This document shows positions 27,401 to 39,030 of a stretch of DNA of 64,000 bases, one piece after another (positions within the stretch are counted from its first letter, which is position 1; every line of letters begins with the position of its first letter). This DNA is from Erythrocercus mccallii (taxonomy: Eukaryota; Chordata; Aves; Passeriformes; Dicruridae), in assembly GCA_013397435.1 (NCBI GenBank), contig VZRG01000452.1, positions 329,459 to 393,458 on the forward strand, written 5' to 3'. Position numbers and translations under genes: made by a program. The notes beneath the pieces were generated by a model. The model was not told where the DNA came from. It saw only the letters and a program-made list of their open reading frames with translations, and ran no database searches.

Positions 27401-30400
27401 AATTTAATTGGAACAAACCCCAAAACTGCTTTCTCAGACCCAGCCCATCACACCTGTGATGGCAAACAGCACGCAGATGTAATATCCCATGTCTACTTCT
27501 TTTGTGTTTGCCCACAAAGGAATCAGCAAACAATGCTTTTAAATTGTTATCATTAAACTCTCAGAACTAGTGCCTTACGGGAAAAAAAAATAGGCAGCAT
27601 TCAATTCAGTTCAAGCGATGGGGCAGAAAATTACATGTTGATACAAACTTAATTGACAAGGTTTAATATTTTTTTCCAAGTATTTAGTTCTATTTTATCT
27701 CAAAATTTGTTTACTGAAATCCAAGTGACAGCTCTGAGCAGTAATATTTCATCAAAAATTCCGTCATCCCCTGGCTTTACTCACTGCAAACACTTTTTGC
27801 TTTCAGAAAAACAAAAAAAAATGGTTTGCTGTGCCTACCAAAGCTCAGTGGCATCAATATTTTTAGTTTCTTCATTTTCCTCATTTTAGCTTCACTTTCT
27901 GGCTGAATAACTTGGTCATCAAACAAACGTGATAATCCAGTGGAAAATGAAAGGCAATTGTATCTCTAAATATTGTTACATCCACAACAATAAATAAACT
28001 AATGTAATAAAACTATACAGGTAACAGACTGAACATCCATTTAAGTTGATCCTGTGAACAACAGTGAGCAAGAGTAAAGAAAGGGATGCATCTCGTCTCC
28101 AGCAGCTCTTCATGTGACAAGGAGCTTTATGTCCCAGAATGCCATCATCAACACTGGTAACACAGGAAATGGTACCAATGGAGAACTGTATGGCAGTTAA
28201 AGTAATACAATTTCTGAACCTTGTTTCACTACTGAAATTCCAGAAATTCAACGTGAAAGGCTTCTTAGTAGGGCCTGATAATAATATATGCTTTTTTAAA
28301 AGATGTGCTTATCACAAGAAGAACTGACAGGAAACACTTAAGGAAAGGACAAAATTTTCCTAGGTGCAAAAACATTTTACAGTAGCCTCCTGTAGGTTAC
28401 TAATTTGTTCCAATGCAAAACAGAATACCAGCCACAAATGCTGTGCATAGGACTTCACCTCTCAGGCACAGACCCTTGTTCATCCTCCCTTCACAAGATG
28501 GAAGAACTCTTCAGTGCTCAGTATTTTCTTTCTTTTCTGGTGCTAACATGACAATTTTGGATAAAATTATCAGATAAATGCTTAATTCTTTCCTCAGAGG
28601 GCATCTTCTGTGGCCCTTGAATCATTTGAGCACTCTTACACAACTTTTCCATCTTTGCAATAATACATAATATTTTTTTTTAATATCCAAAACAAATTTT
28701 TGACTTTATTCCATGTTTGTCTCTTTGGACATTGACTTGAGCATCTTCTGTGGAAGGAAAAACCTGACGTGTCTATAACAACAACAGCTGATGCACTGTC
28801 ACATCCTCCAAAAGAGCTGTTTGAAATCAGAGGACCCCCAAGCATACTGGATGCACCATTAAACACGGGCTGTGTGTGCTTGATTTCTGTACAAGGCACT
28901 TCACTAAAGATTAAAACCCATCAAGAAAAGCTGGGATTTCCTCCTTCTTGCTATAAAAAACAAATACCAAAGCACTCAGAGGCCGAGAGGCACAAGACTC
29001 ACTGCAAAACAGTTAAGCCACCCACAAATGTTCCACTGGAGGTCATTCTCAGCCCCCGGGAACAAATACGAAAGCAGACAAACTTAGGATGGCTACAACT
29101 AAAAGCACCACCTGGGACCTTAACCACTGCCTCATCAGAAGTAAGCTCCACAGCCCAGAAGAGCTCCAAACAAAGTGCAGCTCAGCACCCATTTAATACA
29201 TTTTACATATCTTTCTTGGGATAAGATGGCTGAAGAATCAAAGGAAATGCTTTGCAAACAACTCACTAAGCAATTTCGAGGTGAAATTTTAATTGCACAA
29301 AAATAAGGGCCTTTGGCATTATCATTACAAAACCAAGTTTATCTTGCCTTGTTTCAATTGCTCTGGATTGTGCAAGTGAACAAATCACCCAGTTGTGCAA
29401 GTTCCAGAAAGGTGATATTTATTCAGCAAATACATTTAAGAAACTGAACTTCTAAAACATCAGATGCATGAATGTAATTGTTTGTTTTCCTGTAATTATT
29501 TTAGGCTGTAATTTAAATATCATCCCTCCAAACACAACTGTGTAAAAAAAGTAACTCTGCATCATGTGCATAGATTCAAAAGGTATTCTTTTCTATAGCT
29601 ACGGATATTTTATCAATCCAATCTACTATTTCATGTTGGATGATCATAAAATGCTTTTTAATGAAAACTTAGGGGGTAGAAGCCAAATGGCATTTCACAC
29701 AGAAACTCCTAATCCAACCAGTGATCTTTACATATACATCTCAATCACACCAAGAAAAATCATCTTACCGAAGAGAGCATGTATCACCAGTCAGCCAAAC
29801 AAACCAACCAACATAAAAGAATTGATTTTAAGTTTTACCATGCGTTTATTTTTTATTTACCTTTCTGCGGCTTATCTTTTGGCAGTAATCCCCATACTGT
29901 ATCATTTCATTGTTTCTCCATTAAAATTGCTTTTCAAAAGGTTAAATGTATGCGTGCATCCATCCCTACAGCACAGCTACATATTCCGGATAATCCAGAT
30001 GAATAATCCAGCAAGTATCACAAAACCCTATAGTTTTTAATCATAGACTTACAGAAGGCCTTTGAGAACAACTGCCTGCACCTTCCTCTGAATCAGCACT
30101 ACAGAAATTTGTTAAGATCTTAGTCAATTCTAGAAACTTTTAGTGTATACGCTGCCAAATTCATCCTTTGGATAACTCAGAACCAATGCATCTCTGAAGG
30201 CAAATGAAAGAACGACACAATTCTGAGAACTTCAACAGTGATAAAGATCACCAGTGGCATCACGCTGAGTTTGATAGCAATGAAACCTGCCTCTGGTCCT
30301 GCTCCTTCTCAGTCAAGAAAATGGACATACCAAGTAGTTGCCAAAACAAAGCCAAGACTAATGTTCAACTGCTGCTCTGCTTTGCTTACTGCTATTAATT

Positions 30401-30980
30401 ATGCACAAATTCCCTGAACTTTTAAGGGGTTATGGATACCCTGATGTCCCAGTTTCATTTTGCTGGCAACTCACTAAACTTTCAAAGGACTTGCCTGCCT
30501 CAGATGGTGTCTTTCTCTTCTGATTTGAAGTCATGTCCTGACTACAGCAACATGGCAACAAACAGGAAGCCCCAAGGCAAGCAGTGCAGCTCAACCCAGA
30601 GAGTGCAGAGGATTATAAATGGTAATGTTTATTTGTGCAACACACGCAACTTCATGTGCGACCAAAGGGCAGGAGCGCGTTCCCCAACCACACCGTGGCT
30701 ACTTGCAACCAGTGGAAGCCATAATCATGATGACACTTCTCTGGGAATGCCTGAAGGGAAGATAGTGCCAAGCTCATACCATGCTGTCTTCCTCCCACAG
30801 CTGGTAAGAGGGTTACAATCTCTCTGCAACTCATCTTGCATAACTGAGGACTGAATTCAGCCCTCAGTTTTTTTACATAGCAAACTGAGCTGGAACACCA
30901 TTCATTACACAAGGCAACTTGCCCTAATCGCTTCCAAGCAGGGGTGTTTGTGTAGGCAGGTGTGTGAGGTAAAATCAGCC
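21416..30980. other. ELOVL6: ELOVL6 intron 1, unique sequence
   Basis: No supported gene. The two longest plus frames (151 codons from 28769, 158 codons from 29564) have neither recognisable domains nor plausible flanking splice structure. A stretch at 29.46-29.53 kb is rich in TAAT cores but otherwise unremarkable. Confidence 0.7.
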
Positions 30981-31600
30981 ATAGAATCACAGAATTAGTT
31001 AGGTTGGAAAAAACCTCTGGGATCATGAAGTCCAATCTTTGAACACCACCATGTTATTTAGACCATGGCATGAAGCACCTCTTGTCCTGTCACTTGTTGC
31101 CTGGGAAAAGAGGCCAACCCCCACAAGGCTGTACCCTCTGTTCAGGTAATTGTACAAGAGGGAGAGAAGGTCCCCCTGAGCCTCCTTTTTTCCAGGCTAA
31201 ATAATCTCAGCTCCCTCAGCCACTCCTCAGAGGACTTAACTCCCCAGACCATTCACCAGCTCCATCATCTTTCTCTGGACTCAGTCTAGCACCTTAATAC
31301 CTTTCTTGTAGTGAGGGGTCCAGAACTGGACACAGCACTTGAGGACCTCATCACTGCCCTGGTCCCACTGGCCACACTATTGCTGACACAAGCCAGGATG
31401 CCATTGGCCTTCTTGGCCACTGGGCACACACTGCCTCATGTTCAGATGGCTGTTGACCAGGATCTCCAAGTCATTTTCCATGGGGCTGCTTTCCAACCTC
31501 TCTTTCCCCGCAGCCTGTAGCACGGCCCAGGGTTGTTGTGGATGAAATCTAGGATCCAGAACTTGGGTCTTGCTGAAGCTCAATCAACACATCTCTCAAA
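30981..31600 (-). mobile_element. CR1 LINE 3' fragment with internal deletion
   Basis: The plus strand begins ATAGAATCACAGAATTAG and runs through antisense CR1 landmarks: ttgttgcctgggaaaag, tttccaggctaaataa, cagctccctcagccactcc, cttgtagtgaggggtccag and cagcctgtagcacggcccag. Near 31077 the sequence jumps from just past the 3' tail to the cttgtcctgtcacttg segment, skipping roughly 200 bp normally present. The last ~60 bp are diverged, so the lower-confidence boundary is the high-coordinate one. It holds only a decayed C-terminal piece of the reverse-transcriptase ORF. Confidence 0.88.
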
Positions 31601-32484
31601 ACCAAGGGTGCAATTAAGGGGAAATTCCCAAATGGCTCAGCCCACAGCATTGCACAGGAAATGCAATGGAAATAGAGCACTGTATTTCTTCTCCAATTGT
31701 TTCCTGTTTACATAGCCCAGCACTGAATAGACCCTATAAAGACAAACCCCATAATTGCTGAGAATGACCTTCCTTTGCAGATCTGATCAACCTGGAGCTC
31801 CTATGCTCCCCAGGTTAACCAGGTCTGCAAAGAAAGGTCCAGACCACGCTTCATAGGCTGTTCTCTTCTTCTCTTTCTAATTGTCTCCATCCTGGACTGA
31901 AAGGAAGAAGTTAAAAAATACATATCTCTTTTCTATCGACCATTAAGCAAATTTAGGTTTAGCCACCTTTACACTTTGGAGTCATAAGGAGTGATCCAAA
32001 AAGATTAGATAGAAGACAGAATATTCATTCTGGCCTTACAGGAAATGACAGCTTGAAGTTCTTTGCAAATAAGTTAACTTTTTAAGCCTTTGAGATGCTG
32101 ACCAGGCTTTGGAGATTTTTTTTTTCCCTGGACTCATTCTCCAGTCTTCCTGCTTATTTCCCTGCTATTTAAACTATCTAAACTACACTGAATTGAACTA
32201 AATCTAATATAGAATTATGTAATCATTCTAACAACTGAAAAGTACAGGGCTAGCTGATTCATTCATTATGATCTTCTAAAATGACTTCAAAATTTGCCTT
32301 CTGTGAAGACTGTGACTGAGCCTAAAAACATTGCAAACCTGTGATTTTTCTCTCCCCACATAGACACTGAAGTGTAGAGAAGAACAGATGGATCTCTGCA
32401 CAGTTCTGCAAGCATGGGAATGGGGAAAGAGCATGCAGTGTCTCCATGAGTTTGCAGTTTGGGCTGTCCATCATTCTTCTACTG

Positions 32485-32526
32485 TAGTAAGGAACAGTAT
32501 AATACCTCTAATATAGTAAGGAACAG
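32485..32526 (+). repeat. 29-bp-spaced direct repeat
   Basis: TAGTAAGGAACAG occurs exactly at 32485-32497 and again at 32514-32526, with further partial match around both. It looks like a local tandem duplication. Confidence 0.75.
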
Positions 32527-33520
32527 CATTTTTGTCATTCTGTATTGGACACTCTAGTCACACCAACCTGTGCAGGTGCCTGCATCACCTTTTGCTACTG
32601 AGGAATAGCTTAAGTAGATGTTAAGATATTTTATCACCTTGTGAAAGCTCATCATTTAAATACAGAGTCTGTCTCCATAGTGAACGCCAATGTGAAGTCC
32701 TGTGCAGAGCATCCAGATTCCCACACATCACACGTTGAAGTTCCAATGCTCTCAGGAATTTGTCTACCTGATTTTGCCTTATTTGATCTGTCGGAAAACA
32801 GGCAAAACACTACTGTGCCTGTATTTGGCCTGCTGTATCTGTTTTATAGGACAGTTATTAAGGTCCCACCTATGGAGAGCAAAAAGAAGAAACACTAAAT
32901 AAGAGAAGACAGCCTTAGTGTCTCAAGCAAAATTATTTTATACCTGAACAGCAATTGTATTAGAGATTAGCTGTTAGTAGAAAAAAAAAATTAGAGAAGA
33001 ACCTAAAGACAACAGTGATCTTTCTCTAGAGAGCTTTTTCTGCAAGGTAAGAACATTATATCTCAGTAAAACCTATGCTTTTTTTGCTTAAACTTTTGTG
33101 CTTTTTGATTCTGGAAGTCTGTACTTGATACTTTATTTCCTACTTACTTGACTTAATACTTGGTTCTGACTTATGAATCTATTTGCAGAAGAAGACAAAT
33201 TTATAATGCTGAAAACTCTGCTAATACATTCCAGACCACGTTGCTAAAATGACAGAAGTTTGAGAATTACGTCTTCTAAATTAACCTCTTCTCAGACTTA
33301 GGAATGTTACCCAATTAATACCAGCAATGTACTGCACATAACTGAAGAAGTCACAGAACAGAATTATATACAAAAGAACTGTAACAGCATTGTTCTATAT
33401 TTCAATTGGAAAAAGTAAGCCTAAAAGGTTTTAAACCTTCTCTGAATTCAACAAAATGAACTTATACAAACTTAAAATGTACAGCATGCTGGAATTTTAG
33501 ACCTAGTTCACATTCCCTCT

Positions 33521-33546
33521 AAATCTAAAATCTAAATCTAAATCAA
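33521..33546 (+). repeat. (AAATCT)n short tandem repeat
   Basis: About four slightly imperfect copies of the hexamer AAATCT. Confidence 0.8.
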
Positions 33547-34401
33547 AGATTTTCAATATTCAAAAACTCTAATACAGTTGAAACCTGGGCCTGATTCTTT
33601 CACTTTTTGCATGCAGATTTGCTGCATCTTCACCATGAGGTGAACTGGAAGCAGCTCCCAGAGTGAGAGAAAGGGTACCATCTCATGTAGGACCACAGCT
33701 CAGGTGGGTACCAAGTACAATGCAATGATGTAAAACACAAGAGTAAACACCATGCATAGTGAAAAGGAAATAGGGGTTATCCCCATGTATCAGTGACTGC
33801 AGGTGCAGTAACTCTTTACAAAACAACGCTCATTACATTTGCTTTTGAGCAGTGCCATAAAATTGAGACACTGCATGATGCTACTCAAGGATGCCACTAT
33901 TTTCTACTCAAGGGTGATAAAACAATGTCTGACATTAGTGTGACTGCAGCCTACTGGATAATGCACTAACCTTTGGTGAGGAGTCCAAATATAGTCATTT
34001 GTCTTACCTGGGTTAGAAATAGGATTACCATTTAAATGCATTTCAGTGTCTACTGGGATAAGCTATCTCACTAAACAGTTACCTAATGGCACAACAGACT
34101 CCTCTCTCTACAAAGCCCTTGACACATTACAGAAGTGTTTATTGCTTCTGCTTACAAGCCAAAGATCAAAAGATATCTCGAACAGATAATAACATGAAAA
34201 AGCATGAGTCAAGCCATGAAACTCTCACGGACAAAGCACTGACACCAGGAACCAAAGACTACAGCTTTGGTTAGATGGGTTTCTTCACACATACTTAATC
34301 ACTGAATTTAACCAGTGAAAGTGCTGTGCAGCCTTTTATGAACTAATAAGCAGTCAGGAAGAATTTAGACGAATACTAATTATGGTGTATTTATGGAAAA
34401 G

Positions 34402-34890
34402 CACAGAATCACAGCATGGTTTATGTTGGAAGAGACCTTAAAGATCATCTATTTCCAACCTCCTTGCTGTGGGCAGGGACATGTTCCACTAGACTGTGTT
34501 ACTCAAACCCCCCTCCAAGCTGGCATTGAACACTTCCAGGGATGGAGCATCCACAGCTTCTCTGGGCAACCTGTTCCAGTGCATCATCACCCCCACAGTA
34601 AAGAATTTCTTCCTCATATCCCATCTAAATCTACACTCAGCTTTAAAGCCATTACGCCTTGTCCTATTACTATATGACTGTAAACTGTCCCTCTCCAGCT
34701 CTCTCATAGCCCCCCTTGGGTACTGAAAAGCTGCTTTAAGGCCTCCCCAGAACCTCCTCTTCTCCAGGATGAACAAATCAAACTCTCTCAACCTGTTTTC
34801 ACAGGACAGGTGTTCATCCTCTGATCATCTTCGTGACCTCATTTGGACTCACTCCAACAGGTCCATGTCACGTACCCCAATCAGCACTCC
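34402..34890 (-). mobile_element. CR1 LINE 3' fragment
   Basis: Begins CACAGAATCACAGCATGG and follows antisense CR1: ggaagagaccttaaagatc, cttccagggatggagcatcc, tctctgggcaacctgttcc, gtaaagaatttcttcctc, cttgtcctattactata, acctcctcttctccagg, then ctccaacaggtccatgtc. It is 5'-truncated at about 34890. This is the best-preserved antisense copy in the window and lies in unique intron sequence. Confidence 0.92.
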
Positions 34891-37800
34891 CACTTGGTAA
34901 TTTGTCATAATTAAAATTTATCATGTGCAAGTACCTGTAATATGCCTGCAATACATCCATAGGGTATCAACATCCTCACTGCTTAAGACTCAAGCAGATT
35001 TAAACAAACACTCAGATGGATACCCATAAACCAATCAAATAAATAAATTCCAGGATTTGCACACATTACCTCAAGTTATTAAACAGTGAAGGCTGATCCA
35101 AAGAAAGTCAGCAGACATGTAGTGCCACTACACGCTAAAGAAAGCTAGAGACAGAAAAGCTTGACAAAATATTTAGGAAAGTCACACAGGGATACTCTCT
35201 GTATGAGAAACAAGTATTTATATGGCCTCGAGGCTCTTCTCTTTTTGAGTCAGCATTCTTTTACAGTTCCTCATGGTATAGAAAAAACTTGTCCTATGGC
35301 ATTAGAGGAAGCTTTACCTAGGTTTGCTTCATGAAACACAGCAGCAAAAACGTAGCAGCCAAAGGTAAAGACTTACAAACTGCTTTTGTACTTTTCTGAT
35401 CTCAGCCACAAAAGATGTCCCCTGTCAAAAGTACTTTCATTGTATGACTACACATACACACAATTCTGAGTAAATCAGACAACCATCAATAGTCCTTACA
35501 AAACTCTGATTCTATTTTTTTTTAAATAAGGTGTACATGTAATGTGCATTTAGTTTAAAATCTGACTTAAAAGATCAAAATACCTGAATCCTGGAGTACC
35601 ACCAAATCCTACCTAGATTACTTTTTAATCACTGCAAATCAGGATAGAAATTGCCAGCTAGTAGAAGGCAGATTAAATGCTAATGTAGTCTAGAAACTTT
35701 GAAACTTAAAACTGAATTAGTGGAGAAGCACTTTTAAGCCTAAAGAAAAGGTGTTCAACTAACACAGAAAAACCCTGGTGGTTGACAATTATTCTGTTGT
35801 GCTGTAGCCAGCAGGATGTTTCTCCCAGGGAATCTGAAGAGGGCTGAAAGCATCTGGTGCTAGGCTTCACTTCAGTGAACAAGGTCGCATGGTCTGTTGG
35901 GCAGCTTCTCAGACCTCCTTGGCTGGTACAATATTTTATGCCTCATTTGAACCAAACCAAAACTTTTTTTTTCTCTTTCAATCAGCCTTCCACCCAATGC
36001 CTCTGCCTGGAAGACACATACAGGCACCATTTTCAAAATCAGCCAGTGATGCTGCTTACAACAACAGCATCAGGCTCCTTTCTGCAGATGGGTTTAAATT
36101 TTAGTCCAAACGCAGATACAAAGTCTATGTTGGTTAACAGCAGCAGAAAGAAATTCACCCAAGTATCTGGGAAATATAGGTACTCTTTCAGAGAGTTGCC
36201 AAATTTGAAGCTTAAAAAAGTATGAACATACAACGTAGGCCAGTAAGTAGTACTGGATTAAATAGGAATGCTACAGGTCTACTAAAATCATTAAAATTAA
36301 CAACTGGGACTTAATAACCTCTCCATTAAGATGTCTCAACATGCTTGTAAAATAAACAGCTGGAAAATCTGATCTAACTATCCATATAACTCATACTTGG
36401 ATATTTCCTTGACTCCATCTGCAGCCTAAAGCACCTTCTAGAGGTACAAACCTCTTTCTTTATCTTACAGAAAAAGCCAAGTGGCCAGCTTTGGGCTGGG
36501 GAAGGCGTATGGCACAAAGCTGAAGGGTCAGCAGTTCGAAAGCCAACAAGGGTGGGAGCAGGCTTAGAGTTTACAGGCTACTGGGAACTCTGGTAAGGCA
36601 ACAAAGCCTTCTCCTCAACTCTCTAAAAGAGGGGGATTTGAAAGCTGGGTGGCAAAGTCCTGGCTTCCATTTTAAACTCTGCACTGAAGCAGCATTTTGT
36701 CCCAGAAATTCATCATCCAGCTGCACAAAGGAACATAAAACATTACTGGGAGCAGGTGCTGCAGTTTGGAGGTGGAGAAGAGTTCATCTGTTCCAGCACC
36801 ACTGCTCACCATGTCCTGTGAGAGTGTGTCATGCTGAAGAAAAAGCTTACGGCTCACCTTAGGCAATAGAAATGAAGAAATATTTCAGCAGAGCAGACCT
36901 CGCCAGAATATGCACTACCACTAACTGACAAAGATAAGGCATCTTTCTTAAAGCTCTTGTATTATTGTCTGTTCTGGAACTGGCTTCTGTTCACTTGGGC
37001 AAAATAAATCTAAATGTATGACTTACAAATAGGTCATGCCAGATGCTCCTTGCCAGTAAGTATAACACAAATTCAGAGGAAGCTGGGATACAGAAGATGG
37101 GCTAATTTAATGGAAAGCACAAGCTCTGCTCATCATTTAGTTCTCACTGTATGGGTTCAAGGTGCCAAGCACTGCTTTTGAGACTCAGTTAAAACAAGTG
37201 GCTTTCAGAAGGATTTGGACAATTTTCTTCCCTTTTTCAAAAATTTCTTCTGCTTTATTGCCCCACACAGTGACATCATAAATGTAGTGCAGGTGTTCCA
37301 AAGCTTATTCCCGCTCCAGCCTAGTCTGGGTAAGTCCGTGGCAAATGGCAGAGCTGCATTTCTACCAATGGGGCAGTGGATTTCAGGTGAACTGCATGTG
37401 CCTCCAAGTGAAAGCAGACTGTAGCCTGCATTCTGCTGGCAAAGGGATTGAGAAAAATGCATTAACAAGTCTACAGAAGTATGTGTACAAGCACGCATTG
37501 TCCTGATATTGTTTGAATATATACTTGGTCCATTATGTATTCAGAATCAATGACAAAAATGTAAATCCTAAAGCGAGTAAAGCTGGGCACAAGTCCTTAG
37601 CATTGCCACTGAAATGCCTGGAGGGCTTTCAGAGCTTGATTCAAGAAACTGACAGTCATTTCCACTGTGAAGAAACAGCTAACAGAAGACACCAGAGAAG
37701 CTGCATGTTTAACTCCCTCCAGCACTTCCAAAAGTCACAATCAAAAATGCCAAGATTTTTCTGAAGGTTCTGTTTGCAAATGCTAAATATCACTGATCTC

Positions 37801-38969
37801 ACTGAATCTGGAATACTGAAACCTGCAATAAGAAATCCTATAAATACTGTTTAACTTGAGAAAAACAATCATGCCTAAGAAGAATCAAAAAGGCAGCCCT
37901 TTCCAGGCTAAAGTTCCTCAAAGTGTCCAAGCACTCAGAAGCCTGGCTCTGTTCAGCTGCTGATGTTCAGAACCAGCACAGAGAGGCTGTAGTTTCAACA
38001 CAGGGAAGGTATTGAAGGCACCATGGAAGCCAGATTTCTCTTGGTGATGTTGGGGAGCACTGTCTGTCTGCACCTACACTGATACAAAAGTGGTGAGCAG
38101 GAAGGGGAAGGCAGAGAGGCAAACAGCATGTTTTGTTTACAGCAATGCTGCTGCAAGGTGATGCTGTGTGGTATGATCTCATGGGAATGCATACATAATG
38201 CTCTTTGAACCATGAGGAAGAAGCTGCTAATTAGTTCCCTGGTAATTGGCCATGCAGTGTCCTTGCATGAGGACTACAGTGAATACACTGGACATCATCT
38301 GATTAAAACAAGAGAAAGAAGCATATGGTGATGGCAACTCAATGAGATAGGCTTCAAACTAGACCTAAACAAGCTGGACAAGAAAAATAAATGGTGGGTT
38401 ATTTAGAAGGTGTTGGGAAGACAAGATAGTTGCAATCATCTGTGCTACTCGTGCAAAAAGTTTAGGAGCCTGGGATTTAAAGGGAAAGAACTTGAGGACA
38501 TAATGTCCTTGCATACTAACCCAGACCCTCAAATATTTTAGCATCATCATTTAGGATCATTGGTATTTGAAAAGACATGTCAGAAATAAGCTGTACCTCC
38601 AGAAGTATATGAACATTGCATATCAAGAACAGGCACTCTCTGAAGCGGCAAGAGACATGGACACTTAATGGCTCTGGGTGAGAGATCAGTGGGAAAGCAC
38701 GCTGGGCTGTGAGGATGCTGGGCTGCTGCAGCACAGCTGGCGAAGAGCAGCCACACAAAGCCCTTCAGGAGCAACCTACAACCAGGGCAGGTGGTAAGCA
38801 GGGCCTCTGAGCACCCATACTTCTTCTAGAAAAGCAGGACAGTGGGGACCCAGAAGCTCTGCTGAGGTTCTTAGCCATACCCGTGTTCGGCTCCCACTTT
38901 CAGACACAGGCTGCCTGTGTTAGTCTTCTGCAAGTGAAAACGCGAAGCTGCCTACAGGCCATTCACTGA

Positions 38970-39030
38970 AGAGCTGGACTTGATGACTCTTGTGGGTCCA
39001 TTCCAGCTTAGAATTTAATTCTGAATTTAA
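38970..39030 (+). mobile_element. Short CR1 LINE 3' terminal remnant
   Basis: The stretch gagctggacttgatgactc followed by cttgtgggtccattccagct matches the sense-strand CR1 3' terminus. The usual octamer tail is decayed to gaatttaattctgaattt. Only about 60 bp are recognisable. Confidence 0.65.

Larger units (their letters stand above)
31601..34401. other. ELOVL6: ELOVL6 intron 1, unique sequence
   Basis: AT-rich sequence with two small tandem repeats listed separately. I see no exon or RNA gene. Confidence 0.7.

Noticed and set aside
28769..30040. Two plus-strand frames of 151 and 158 codons
   Set aside because: No recognisable domain, no family resemblance and no supporting splice or promoter context; lengths are within chance for 64 kb of such composition.
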